In this document: in pieces, positions 25,496 through 33,504 of the stretch
How positions within the stretch are numbered: the first letter of the stretch is position 1
How the letters are laid out: each line of letters begins with the position of its first letter
Origin: Amycolatopsis solani
GTDB lineage: Bacteria > Actinomycetota > Actinomycetes > Mycobacteriales > Pseudonocardiaceae
Assembly (NCBI RefSeq): GCF_033441515.1
Contig: NZ_JAWQJT010000003.1
Coordinates: 1,612,001 to 1,676,000, forward strand
DNA: 64,000 nt
Direction of reading: 5' to 3'
Notes under the pieces: model-generated
Database searches by the model: none
Seen by the model: the letters and a program-made list of their open reading frames with translations, nothing else
Told to the model about the DNA's origin: nothing
Made by a program: the position numbers and the translations under genes

Positions 25496-26512
25496 ATGAC
25501 GACGATCTGGGGTGTCCACAACGACCAGCCGCAGCTGGATCTGGTCGCGAACGGATTCGTGTCGATCGGCTGGGACGACCTGGGCGACCTCACCGATCTC
25601 AAGGACGACCGCGAGGACGCGAAGGAACGGGTCGCCCGGCATCGCCCGTTCCTCAAGCCAGGTGCCATCCCGGTCACCGCCGGCACGCTGCTCTCGTTCC
25701 GGCACCGGATGCGGCCCGGGGACATCGTGATCTACCCGTACAAACCGGATAGCACGATCAGCATCGGCCGCATCACGGGTGACTACTACTTCGAAAAGGA
25801 CGCTCCCACCCACGCCAACCGGCGACGGGTCACCTGGCTGCGGACCGGCGTGCCTCGCACGACTTTTTCACAGAGCGCGCGCTATGAAATCGGCTCGGCG
25901 GTGACCGTCTTCCAGGTCAAGCAGCACAAGCAGGAGTTCCTCGACTTTCTCGACGGAACGCCGCCTGCCCCGTCCACGGTCGAAGCCGAACCCGAAGCCG
26001 CCGCGGATGAAGCCGCGGATCAGCCTGATCCAGAACGGATCGAGAACTACACCCGCGACTTCATCATCGAAACCCTGATGACCAAGCTCGAAGGGATCGA
26101 TTTCGAGCACTTCGTAGCCCACCTGCTCGGCGCCATGGGGTACCGGACGGAGGTCACGAGTCCTTCGCGGGACGGCGGCTACGACATCCTCGCCTCGCAC
26201 GACCCGCTTCTGCTGGAGCCGCCGATCGTCAAGGTGCAGTGCAAACGCACGACCTCGCCGATCGGCCGGCCCGAGGTGCAGCAGCTGACCGGGACGCTCG
26301 CCGCCGGTGGGTCGGAACTCGGGCTGTTCGTGACCCTCGGCAGCTACTCCGCGGACGCGCAGCACGAAGAACGGCACCGGCAGAACCTCCGCCTGATCAA
26401 CGGACGCCAGCTGGTCAAGCTGATCTTCGAGCACTACGACGAGTTCAGCCTCGAATACAAGCGCGTGCTTCCCCTGCGGCCCGTCTACATCGTCGACCGC
26501 AGCATGAGCTAG
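25496..26512 (+). CDS. Mrr-like restriction endonuclease with N-terminal EVE-like domain
   Basis: A 338-residue protein. The N-terminal 135 residues resemble an EVE/PUA-like modified-base reader (MRPGDIVIYPYK, then ISIGRITGDYYF); a Glu/Ala-rich linker (about 155-185) leads to an Mrr catalytic domain with FEHFVAHLLGAMGYRTEV, SRDGGYDIL and VKVQCKR, the (D/E)-x-K nuclease triad of type IV enzymes. Such proteins cut DNA carrying modified bases. No methyltransferase is near, as expected for modification-dependent restriction. A TAGCGT -10-like hexamer ends six bases before the ATG, suggesting a leaderless mRNA. The stop overlaps the convergent allantoicase gene by four bases. Confidence 0.82.
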   Translation: MTTIWGVHNDQPQLDLVANGFVSIGWDDLGDLTDLKDDREDAKERVARHRPFLKPGAIPVTAGTLLSFRHRMRPGDIVIYPYKPDSTISIGRITGDYYFEKDAPTHANRRRVTWLRTGVPRTTFSQSARYEIGSAVTVFQVKQHKQEFLDFLDGTPPAPSTVEAEPEAAADEAADQPDPERIENYTRDFIIETLMTKLEGIDFEHFVAHLLGAMGYRTEVTSPSRDGGYDILASHDPLLLEPPIVKVQCKRTTSPIGRPEVQQLTGTLAAGGSELGLFVTLGSYSADAQHEERHRQNLRLINGRQLVKLIFEHYDEFSLEYKRVLPLRPVYIVDRSMS

Positions 26513-27513
26513 CGCGTCTTCGCGAACCGGGCCTTGAGGTTCGTGCGGCCCGCCTCCGTGAGCCGGCCGAAGAGCCTCAGCCGGGCGAGGCCGCCGTCCG
26601 GGTAGATGTCCAGGCGGGCCTCCGTCACCTCCGGGCCGTCCGGGAGGGCGAAGCGGTGGCGGGTGTCCGGTTGCAGGCGGGTCTTCGGGAGCAAGGCGAC
26701 CCACTCGCCGTACGTGTCGCGGCCGCTCACCGAGGCCCAGCCCGGGGCGTTGCCCTTCAGGTTGCTCGTGTCCAGCTCCGCGAAGCGGATGTGGCCCGCG
26801 CCGGCCAGGCGCAGCGTCACCCAGTCGTTGCCGTCGTCGCGGCGGCGGGCCGTTTCCCAGCCTTCTGCCTGGTGGGCCGCCAGGCCCGGGGACAGCAGGT
26901 TGTTCGGGGACGAATAGAACTTGTTGCTGCAGCCGGTGACCACCGCGCCGTTCTCCAGCGCCGCCAGGTCGAGCGCGTCGAGGTCCAGCAGGTCCGGGTC
27001 CGGGATCGGGAGACCGTGGACGCGCAAGCGGGCGACGCCGCCGTCCGGGTGCTGGGTCAGGCGCACGTGCGTGTAGCGGCGTGAGCCGTTGACCGCGTAA
27101 AAGTTCTCCGTGTGCCCTGAAGCCGGGGCGCGGTCGACCAGGACGTCCCAGTCCGCCGACTGCAGCTCCGCCGCCGACGGGTAGCCCGGGACCGAGGCCG
27201 CCTCCACCGAGACGAACGGCGGGTAGTTGCCCTTGAAGAACGCCGTGTCCACGATGACGCCGGTGACCGTGCCCGCCAGGCCGAGCCGCAGCACGGCCTG
27301 GTCGTCGCCCGGTTCGCGGTGGCGGCGGGTTTCCCAGCCGTCGTAGACCTGGCCCTTCGGGCCGAACGTCTCGGCGCGGTGCGCCGGGACCCACGGGTTG
27401 ACCAGGTTCTCCTTCTCGGCGAACAGCTCGTCGGTCGCCCACATCACGGTCCCGCCGAAGCGCCGGGACGCGAGGTCGGGCAGTTCTGTCCACTCAGGAC
27501 GGTCGGTCACCAC
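26509..27513 (-). CDS. alc: Allantoicase (allantoate amidinohydrolase)
   Basis: Hydrolyses allantoate to ureidoglycolate and urea. The 334-residue protein shows the internal duplication typical of allantoicases: DTAFFKGNYPPF in the first half (about 90) and DTSNLKGNAPGW in the second (about 248), each in a jelly-roll repeat, with RRHREPGDDQAVLRLGLAG matched by RRRDDGNDWVTLRLAGAGH. The start is GTG. It follows allantoinase by ten bases in the same direction, giving the two consecutive steps from allantoin. Confidence 0.94.
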   Translation of the reverse strand: MVTDRPEWTELPDLASRRFGGTVMWATDELFAEKENLVNPWVPAHRAETFGPKGQVYDGWETRRHREPGDDQAVLRLGLAGTVTGVIVDTAFFKGNYPPFVSVEAASVPGYPSAAELQSADWDVLVDRAPASGHTENFYAVNGSRRYTHVRLTQHPDGGVARLRVHGLPIPDPDLLDLDALDLAALENGAVVTGCSNKFYSSPNNLLSPGLAAHQAEGWETARRRDDGNDWVTLRLAGAGHIRFAELDTSNLKGNAPGWASVSGRDTYGEWVALLPKTRLQPDTRHRFALPDGPEVTEARLDIYPDGGLARLRLFGRLTEAGRTNLKARFAKTR

Positions 27514-27523
27514 AGCCTCCAGT

Positions 27524-28852
27524 TCAGCAGTTGTCCCGGGTCAGCAGCTCGCCGTGCGGCGCGTCGCCGGTGATTTCGGTGCCCCGCAGCCACGTCGAGC
27601 GCACGACGCCGGCCAGCGGACGGCGGTCGTAGGCGCTCACCGGGTTGCGGTGCTTCAGTTTCGCGACGTCGACCACGAACGCCTCGTCCGGCGCGAACAC
27701 GCAGAAGTCGGCGTCGTAGCCCACCGCGAGGTGGCCCTTGCGGCGCATCCCGGCCTGCGCCGCCGTGCGCTCGGCCATCCAGCGGACGACGTCGGTGAGC
27801 GCGAACCCGCGCTGGCGCGCCTGCGTCCAGATCGCCGGCAGGCCCAGCTGCAGGCTGGAAATCCCGCCCCACGCCTCGCCGAAGTCGCCGCTGTCGAAGC
27901 GTTTCAGCTCCGGCGTGCACGGCGAGTGGTCGCTGACGATCGTGTCGATCACGCCGTCGGCGAGCCCCTGCCAGAGCTGCTCGCGGTTGGCCGCCTCGCG
28001 GATCGGCGGGCAGCACTTGAACTGCGTGGCGCCGTCGCGGATCTCCTCGGCGACGAAGCTCAGGTAGTGCGGGCAGGTCTCCGCCGTCAGCTCGACGCCG
28101 TCGCGGCGGGCCGAGGCGATCAGCGGCAGCGCGTCCGAAGAGGACAGGTGCAGGATGTGCGCCCGCGCGGAGTTCCGCCGGGCCGCCTCGATCACGTGCG
28201 TGATCGCGAGGTTTTCCGCCTGCCGCGGCCGCGAGTGCAGGAAGTCGACATAGCGACCGCCGTGCGGTTCCGGTGCCGAGCCGATCTCGTGCGCGTCTTC
28301 GGCGTGGACGATCATCAGCGCGTCGAAGGAACTCAGCTCCCGCAACGCTTCGTCGAGCCCGACCGGGTCGAGCGGCGGGAACTCGTCGACGCCCGAGTGC
28401 AGCAGGAAGCACTTGAACCCGAACACCCCGGCGTCGTGCAGCCCGCGCAGATCCGTGACGTTGCCCGGGATCGCACCGCCCCAGAAGCCGACGTCGACGT
28501 GCACCCGGCCGGCCGCCGCCTTGCGCTTGACCTCCAGTGCGGCGACGTCGACCGTCGGCGGCAGGCTGTTGAGCGGCATGTCCACGATCGTGGTCACCCC
28601 GCCCGCGGCGGCCGCGCGGGTGGCCGTCTCGAAGCCCTCCCACTCGGCGCGGCCGGGGTCGTTGACGTGGACGTGCGTGTCGACGAATCCCGGCAGCAGC
28701 ACGACGTCGTCGCCGAGGTCGAGGACGCGGTCGCCGGACAGCGAAGCGCCGCCGGGTTCGGCCGCGACGATCCGGCCGCCGTCGACGCCGAGCGTCACCG
28801 GGACTTCGCCCTCGGCCGTCACGGCCCGGGCGGCGCGCACCACAAGATCCAT
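27524..28852 (-). CDS. allB: Allantoinase
   Basis: Opens the hydantoin ring of allantoin to give allantoate. The 442-residue amidohydrolase has its binuclear metal site visible: [12 protein letters not shown] (HxH), [11 protein letters not shown] (carboxylated lysine), [18 protein letters not shown] and TIVSDHSPC (final Asp). The ATG at 28850-28852 with AAGGG upstream is chosen; the open frame extends further but without homology. It is divergent from the MTH1187-like/HTH regulator, so the 129-base gap (28853-28981) probably holds the operators for both. Confidence 0.95.
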   Translation of the reverse strand: MDLVVRAARAVTAEGEVPVTLGVDGGRIVAAEPGGASLSGDRVLDLGDDVVLLPGFVDTHVHVNDPGRAEWEGFETATRAAAAGGVTTIVDMPLNSLPPTVDVAALEVKRKAAAGRVHVDVGFWGGAIPGNVTDLRGLHDAGVFGFKCFLLHSGVDEFPPLDPVGLDEALRELSSFDALMIVHAEDAHEIGSAPEPHGGRYVDFLHSRPRQAENLAITHVIEAARRNSARAHILHLSSSDALPLIASARRDGVELTAETCPHYLSFVAEEIRDGATQFKCCPPIREAANREQLWQGLADGVIDTIVSDHSPCTPELKRFDSGDFGEAWGGISSLQLGLPAIWTQARQRGFALTDVVRWMAERTAAQAGMRRKGHLAVGYDADFCVFAPDEAFVVDVAKLKHRNPVSAYDRRPLAGVVRSTWLRGTEITGDAPHGELLTRDNC

Positions 28853-28981
28853 CCGAAAGCCCTTCGCCGGGAGGATGAACACCATCGATTCCACAGAACG
28901 GAAAGACGGTTTCGCACAACGACAGTAACCACGGCGCGCGCCGCTCGTCAACGACGGACGTCGCGCGTTACGGTCATTCTC

Positions 28982-29458
28982 GTGCGGCTTGAAGCGGAGT
29001 TCACCAGCGAACCCTTCCACGGCGAAGGCTCGCCGCCCGAACACGCGATCGCCGCGCGCGACGCCGCCGCGGAAGCGGGACTGGAGACCGACTTCGGTCC
29101 GCTCGGCACCCTGGCGAGGGGCGAGGCGAAGGAGCTCTACGACGCGCTCCCGGCCATCGCGAAGGCCGCGCTCGAGGGCGGCGCCACCCGCGTCACGCTG
29201 CAGCTGCGCCGGGCCGACGACGACCGGGGCGCGCCCGCCGTCGAGCTCAACGACGCACTCGCCCGGCTGATCGCCGACGTCGAACGCGAACTGGGCGCCA
29301 AGCTCGGCGAACTCGACCGCGCGGGCAAGCAGCGCGCGGTCCGGCTGCTGCGCGAACGCGGCGCCTTCGGCCTGCGGAAATCGGTCTCGTCGGTGGCCGA
29401 CGCACTGGGGGTCACGCGGTTCACGGTCTACAACTACCTCAACCGGGAAGCGGACTGA
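28982..29458 (+). CDS. Regulator with MTH1187/YkoF-like domain fused to a helix-turn-helix
   Basis: A 158-residue protein of two parts. Residues 1-85 ([61 protein letters not shown]) follow the pattern of the MTH1187/YqgV thiamine-binding-like ferredoxin fold. Residues 115-158 ([30 protein letters not shown]) form a Fis/resolvase-like helix-turn-helix. It sits between allantoinase and the uricase operon, so it is probably the local regulator of uric acid breakdown, with the N-terminal fold sensing a ligand. The GTG start is eight bases after TACGGT (28969-28974), fitting a leaderless mRNA. Confidence 0.75.
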   Translation: MRLEAEFTSEPFHGEGSPPEHAIAARDAAAEAGLETDFGPLGTLARGEAKELYDALPAIAKAALEGGATRVTLQLRRADDDRGAPAVELNDALARLIADVERELGAKLGELDRAGKQRAVRLLRERGAFGLRKSVSSVADALGVTRFTVYNYLNREAD

Positions 29459-29467
29459 CCAGCGCTT

Positions 29468-29507
29468 TCAACAAAATGTTGACGGAACTCCGGGCTCGAC
29501 GTACGGT
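29468..29507 (+). promoter_or_regulatory. Promoter and operator of the uricase operon
   Basis: TTGACG (29479-29484), a 17-base spacer and TACGGT (29502-29507) form a near-consensus promoter; the GTG of the first gene is at 29514, so the mRNA should be leaderless. A perfect inverted repeat TCAACA-AAA-TGTTGA (29468-29482) overlaps the -35 element, the position expected for a repressor site. Confidence 0.7.
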
Positions 29508-29513
29508 CAGGCC

Positions 29514-29966
29514 GTGCTGCTCACCGAGTTCAACACCACCGACGACGTCCGCCCGCTGCTGACGGAGTGCCTCGCCGTGCCCCGGTGGGTGGAAGCGGTC
29601 GCCGGAAACCGGCCGTACGCCGACGTCGAGGCGCTCAAAGCCGCCGCGGACTTGCCGCTGAGCAGCGACGAGATCCGGCAGGCCATGACCGCGCACCCGA
29701 GGATCGGCGAGAAGCCGGCGGGCGGCTGGGCGCGCTCGGAACAGTCCGGTGTGGACAACGCCGACGCGTTCGCCGCCGCGAACGCCGAGTACGAAGCCAA
29801 GTTCGGGCACGTCTACCTCGTCTGCGCCAGCGGACGCAGCGGCGAAGAGCTGTTGAAGATCCTGCGTGAGCGCTTGAGCAACGACCCCGCGACCGAACTC
29901 GCCGTCGCCGGGCGCGAACTGCTGAAGATCGCCGAACTCCGACTCGCGAAAGCGGTGACCGCGTGA
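29514..29966 (+). CDS. uraD: OHCU decarboxylase
   Basis: Decarboxylates 2-oxo-4-hydroxy-4-carboxy-5-ureidoimidazoline stereospecifically to S-allantoin, the last step of urate breakdown. The 150-residue helical protein carries the catalytic histidine in MTAHPRIGEK (His61) and a conserved Glu in WARSEQSGVD. It starts at a GTG without Shine-Dalgarno directly under the promoter described at 29468-29507, and its stop overlaps the next start (GTGA). First gene of uraD-uraH-uricase. Confidence 0.93.
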   Translation: MLLTEFNTTDDVRPLLTECLAVPRWVEAVAGNRPYADVEALKAAADLPLSSDEIRQAMTAHPRIGEKPAGGWARSEQSGVDNADAFAAANAEYEAKFGHVYLVCASGRSGEELLKILRERLSNDPATELAVAGRELLKIAELRLAKAVTA

Positions 29967-30280
29967 GCCTCGTGACCACCCACGTCCTCGACACCGCGAA
30001 GGGGCGGCCCGCCAAGGGAATCGCCGTCCGCTTCGAAACCGCCGGGGGCGGGCCGATCGCCGACGGGCGCACCGACGACGACGGCCGGATCCGCGACCTC
30101 GGTCCCGAAAGCCTCGAGCCCGGCGTTTACCGCCTGGTCTTCGACACCGGCGCCTACCTGGGCCCGGACGCGTTCTTCCCGGAGGTCGCGCTGACCTTCC
30201 GGATCTCCGACGGCACCGCGCACCACCACGTGCCGCTCCTGCTGAGCCCGTTCGCCTATTCGACCTACCGAGGGAGCTGA
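29963..30280 (+). CDS. uraH: 5-hydroxyisourate hydrolase (transthyretin-like)
   Basis: Hydrolyses 5-hydroxyisourate, the uricase product, to OHCU. The 105-residue transthyretin-like protein has all family marks: THVLDTAKGRPAKGI at the start (catalytic His), an Arg in the middle strand (VYRLVFDTGAYLG), HHHVPLLLSPFAYSTYRGS ending in the invariant YRGS tetrapeptide. It overlaps uraD by four bases and is two bases from the uricase gene. Confidence 0.95.
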   Translation: MSLVTTHVLDTAKGRPAKGIAVRFETAGGGPIADGRTDDDGRIRDLGPESLEPGVYRLVFDTGAYLGPDAFFPEVALTFRISDGTAHHHVPLLLSPFAYSTYRGS

Positions 30281-30282
30281 CC

Positions 30283-31164
30283 GTGGCCGTCACCCTGGGC
30301 CCCAACCAGTACGGCAAGGCGGAGGTCCGCCTGGTCACGGTGCGCCGCGACGGCGCCGTGCACCACCTGAAGGATCTCACCGTGTCGACGTCGCTGCGCG
30401 GCGAGCTGGCCGCGACGCACCTGACCGGCGACAACGCCGGCGTGCTCGCGACCGACACGCAGAAGAACACCGTGTACGCCTTCGCGAAGGAGGCGCCGGT
30501 CGGCGAGATCGAGGACTTCGGCCTGCGCCTGGCGCGCCACTTCGCCGGCTCGCAGGAGAACATCACCGGCGCGCGCGTCAAGGTCGACGAGCACGACTGG
30601 GACCGGATCGCGGTCGGCGGGGAGCCGCACGACCACGCGTTCAGCCGCTCGGGCGACGAACGGCGCACCACCGCGGTGACCGTCCAGGGCGGCCGCGCGT
30701 GGGTCGTGTCCGGCATCGACGGCCTGACGCTGCTCAAGTCCACCGGTTCGGAGTTCCACGGCTTCCCGCGTGACCAGTACACGACGCTCGCCGAAACCGA
30801 CGACCGGATCCTCGCCACCGCCGTCACGGCGAAGTGGCGTTACCAGGGCGAGGACATCGACTGGGCGGAGAGCCACCGCGAGATCCGCCGCCTGATGCTG
30901 GAGACCTTCGCGACGAAGCACAGCCTTTCGCTGCAGCAGACGCTGTATGCGATGGGGGCAGCGGTGCTGGAGGCTCGCGAAGAGGTCGCCGAAGTACGGC
31001 TGTCGCTGCCGAACAAGCACCACTTCCTCGTCGACCTGAGCCCGTTCGGGCTGAAGAACGACAACGAGGTCTTCTACGCCGCGGACCGGCCCTACGGCCT
31101 GATCGAGGGCACCATCCTGCGCGACGACGCCGAGGACCCCGGCCCGGCCTGGGACATCCACTGA
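30283..31164 (+). CDS. Urate oxidase (uricase)
   Basis: Cofactor-free oxidase converting urate to 5-hydroxyisourate and hydrogen peroxide. The 293-residue length is typical. The T-fold signature LTLLKSTGSEFHGF (about 145-158) and its continuation DQYTTLAETDDRILAT are present, along with KNTVYAFAKE near 65-75 (catalytic Lys/Thr area). Third gene of the uraD-uraH-uricase operon; a strong hairpin follows three bases after the stop. Peroxide produced here would need catalase, which is not in the window. Confidence 0.96.
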   Translation: MAVTLGPNQYGKAEVRLVTVRRDGAVHHLKDLTVSTSLRGELAATHLTGDNAGVLATDTQKNTVYAFAKEAPVGEIEDFGLRLARHFAGSQENITGARVKVDEHDWDRIAVGGEPHDHAFSRSGDERRTTAVTVQGGRAWVVSGIDGLTLLKSTGSEFHGFPRDQYTTLAETDDRILATAVTAKWRYQGEDIDWAESHREIRRLMLETFATKHSLSLQQTLYAMGAAVLEAREEVAEVRLSLPNKHHFLVDLSPFGLKNDNEVFYAADRPYGLIEGTILRDDAEDPGPAWDIH

Positions 31165-31166
31165 CC

Positions 31167-31214
31167 GTCGCTTTCACGTGCAAGCTACGGGCGTAGCTTT
31201 CACGTGAAAGCGAC
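31167..31214. terminator. Nested hairpin after the uricase operon
   Basis: 31167-31180 pairs perfectly with 31201-31214 (14 pairs), and inside it 31182-31189 pairs with 31192-31199 (8 pairs) around a GG loop, separated by one C/T mismatch. It begins three bases after the uricase stop, so it should terminate this operon. Its right arm reaches the promoter area of the TetR gene, and CACGTG within the arms is itself palindromic. Confidence 0.75.
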
Positions 31215-31217
31215 CTT

Positions 31218-31233
31218 GATAGATCGCTCTATC
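31218..31233 (+). promoter_or_regulatory. TetR-type operator over the promoter of the TetR gene
   Basis: GATAGA-TCGC-TCTATC is a perfect 16-base inverted repeat ending nine bases before the GTG start of the TetR gene. TATCAT (31230-31235), a good -10 element, overlaps its right half, so binding would block transcription: the layout of negative autoregulation. The mRNA would be leaderless. Confidence 0.65.
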
Positions 31234-31241
31234 ATGAGGGT

Positions 31242-31826
31242 GTGGCAGGGACCAAGGAACGCATCATGGCCGCCGGCGCGGAACTGTTCCGGCGCAACGG
31301 CTACTCCGGCACCGGGCTCAAGCAGATCGTCACGGAGGCGAACGCGCCCTTCGGGTCGCTCTACCACTTCTTCCCCGGTGGCAAGGAGCAGCTCGGGAGC
31401 GAGGTCATCCGCACCTCCGGGCTCGCCTACATCCAGCTCTTCGACCTCTTCATCGCCCCCGCGCCCGATCTGATCAGCGGCGTCGAGGCCTTCTTCGCCG
31501 CCGGGATCGCGACGCTCGAAGCCACCGACTACGTCGAGGGCTGCCCGATCGCGACCGTCGCGCTGGAGGTCGCCGCGACCAACGAGCCGCTGCGGCAGGC
31601 CACCGCGGAGGTCTTCACGGCCTGGATCGACGCCGGGACCGAACGGTTCGCGAAGTTCGGCATCGGCACCGAAGCCGCCCGGACGCTGACGATCACCGCC
31701 GTCAACAACCTCGAGGGCGCGTTCGTGCTCTGCCGTGCGCTCCGGGACACCGAAGCCATGGCCGTCGCGGGAGCGGCGACCGTCGACGTTGCCCGCCGAT
31801 TGCTGCAAGAAACACCACAACTTTAG
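31242..31826 (+). CDS. TetR-family regulator (LmrA/YxaF type)
   Basis: A 194-residue regulator. The helix-turn-helix is TGLKQIVTEANAPFGSLYHFF (here about 25-45; core IVTEANAPFGSLYHFFPGGK), and the ligand domain CPIATVALEVAATNEPLRQA is characteristic of the LmrA/YxaF subgroup, which usually represses a nearby oxidoreductase or transporter. No such gene is directly adjacent: the uricase operon lies before it and a secreted alpha-galactosidase after it. A perfect palindrome upstream suggests autoregulation. Confidence 0.9.
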   Translation: MAGTKERIMAAGAELFRRNGYSGTGLKQIVTEANAPFGSLYHFFPGGKEQLGSEVIRTSGLAYIQLFDLFIAPAPDLISGVEAFFAAGIATLEATDYVEGCPIATVALEVAATNEPLRQATAEVFTAWIDAGTERFAKFGIGTEAARTLTITAVNNLEGAFVLCRALRDTEAMAVAGAATVDVARRLLQETPQL

Positions 31827-31926
31827 TCGGGAATCCAACAAAAATACTCAACATGGCGCTTGACCGCGCAGCAGTGGACACGGAAGCTGCTCTTCTCCTC
31901 CCCCACCGCTGTCGGTTGGAGCTGCC

Positions 31927-33504
31927 ATGCGCCGAGTCCTCGCCGTCCTCGCCACCGCCGTCGCCGCGATCGGGCTCGTGAGCCCGGCCGCGGAAGCCCT
32001 GGAGAACGGCCTCGCCCGAACACCCCCGATGGGGTGGAACACGTGGAACACCTTCGAGTGCGACATCAACGAGACGCTCGTCAAGCAGACCACCGACCTC
32101 ATGGTCAGCTCCGGGATGCGCGACCGCGGCTACACCTACGTCAACCTCGACGACTGCTGGATGACCCGCAACCGCGACGGCGCGGGCCACCTCGTCGCCG
32201 ACCCCGCGAAGTTCCCCAGCGGCCTCAAGGCCCTCGGTGACTACATCCACGCGCGTGGGATGAAGTTCGGCATCTACGAGAGCGCCGGCACCGAAACCTG
32301 CCAGCACTACCCCGGCAGCCTCGGGCACGAGCAGGCCGACGCGAACAGCTTCGCGAGCTGGGGCGTCGACTACCTCAAGTACGACAACTGCGGCAGCCCC
32401 GCCGGGGAGAACCAGCAGGACTACGTCCGCCGCTACGCCGCGATGCGCGACGCGCTGAAGGCCACCGGCCGCCCGATCGCCTACAGCATCTGCGAATGGG
32501 GCAACTTCAGCCCGTCGACGTGGGCGCCGGACGTCGGCAACCTGTGGCGCACCACCGGGGACATCACCAACAACTGGGGCAGCATCGACTCGATCTACCG
32601 CCAGAACGTCGGTCTCGCGGCCGCCGCGAAACCCGGTGCCTGGAACGACCCGGACATGCTCGAAGTCGGCGACGGCATGGACTTCCAGGAGGACCGCGCC
32701 CACTTCACGCTGTGGGCCGCGATGGCCGCGCCGCTGATCGCGGGCGCCGACCTCCGCTCCGCCAGCGTCGCCACCTTCTCGACGTACCTCAACAGCGACG
32801 TCATCGCCGTCGACCAGGACCCGCTCGGCAAGCAGGCCACGCGGATCTCGTCGAGCGGCGGCCTCGACGTCCTGGCGAAGCCGCTCCAGGGCGGGGACGT
32901 CGCCGTGGTGCTGTTCAACGAAAACAGCAGCACCAAGACCGTCTCCACGACCACCGCCGCGGCCGGGCTGCCCGGCGCGTCGAGCTACCGGCTCACCAAC
33001 CTGTGGACGAAAGAACAGACCACGAGCACCGGCACGATCAGCGCGGCCGTCCCGTCGCACGGCACCGTCGTCTACCGCGTCAAGGCCGGCGCGAGCGGCA
33101 GCAGCACCGCGCAACCGCTGCAGGGCGCGTCGTCCTCGCGCTGCATCGACGTCAACGGCAACGTCACCACACCCGGCACGAAGGTCGACATCTGGGACTG
33201 CGACGGCGGCCCGAACCAGACCTGGACGTTCACCAGCGCCGGCGAACTCAAAGCCGGTAACGGCCTCTGCCTCGACGCCAGCGAGGGTGGCACCACCGCG
33301 GGCACCAAGCTCATCGCCTGGACGTGTCACGGCGGCGCGAACCAGAAGTTCAAGCTCAACCCCGACGGCTCGATCACCGGCACGCAGACCGGCCTGTGCG
33401 TCGACGTCACCGGCGGCGACAAGCCCGCCGGCAACGTCAACGGCGTCCAGCTCGAACTGTGGGGCTGCAACGACGACGCCAACCAGAACTGGCAGCTCAG
33501 GTAG
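31927..33504 (+). CDS. Secreted alpha-galactosidase, GH27 with CBM13 lectin domain
   Basis: A 525-residue exported glycosidase. A signal peptide (MRRVLAVLATAVAAIGLVSP, cleavage near AAEA-LENG, residue 24) precedes a GH27 barrel: ARTPPMGWNTWNTF, NLDDCW, nucleophile Asp153 in YLKYDNC, acid/base Asp243 in WNDPDMLE. A beta-sandwich follows, then a ricin-B/CBM13 domain from about residue 395 with three repeats ending NQTWTF, NQKFKL and NQNWQL. It should cleave terminal alpha-galactose from plant polysaccharides. Unrelated to the surrounding purine genes; the 3' end overlaps the convergent xdhA by eight bases. Confidence 0.94.
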   Translation: MRRVLAVLATAVAAIGLVSPAAEALENGLARTPPMGWNTWNTFECDINETLVKQTTDLMVSSGMRDRGYTYVNLDDCWMTRNRDGAGHLVADPAKFPSGLKALGDYIHARGMKFGIYESAGTETCQHYPGSLGHEQADANSFASWGVDYLKYDNCGSPAGENQQDYVRRYAAMRDALKATGRPIAYSICEWGNFSPSTWAPDVGNLWRTTGDITNNWGSIDSIYRQNVGLAAAAKPGAWNDPDMLEVGDGMDFQEDRAHFTLWAAMAAPLIAGADLRSASVATFSTYLNSDVIAVDQDPLGKQATRISSSGGLDVLAKPLQGGDVAVVLFNENSSTKTVSTTTAAAGLPGASSYRLTNLWTKEQTTSTGTISAAVPSHGTVVYRVKAGASGSSTAQPLQGASSSRCIDVNGNVTTPGTKVDIWDCDGGPNQTWTFTSAGELKAGNGLCLDASEGGTTAGTKLIAWTCHGGANQKFKLNPDGSITGTQTGLCVDVTGGDKPAGNVNGVQLELWGCNDDANQNWQLR

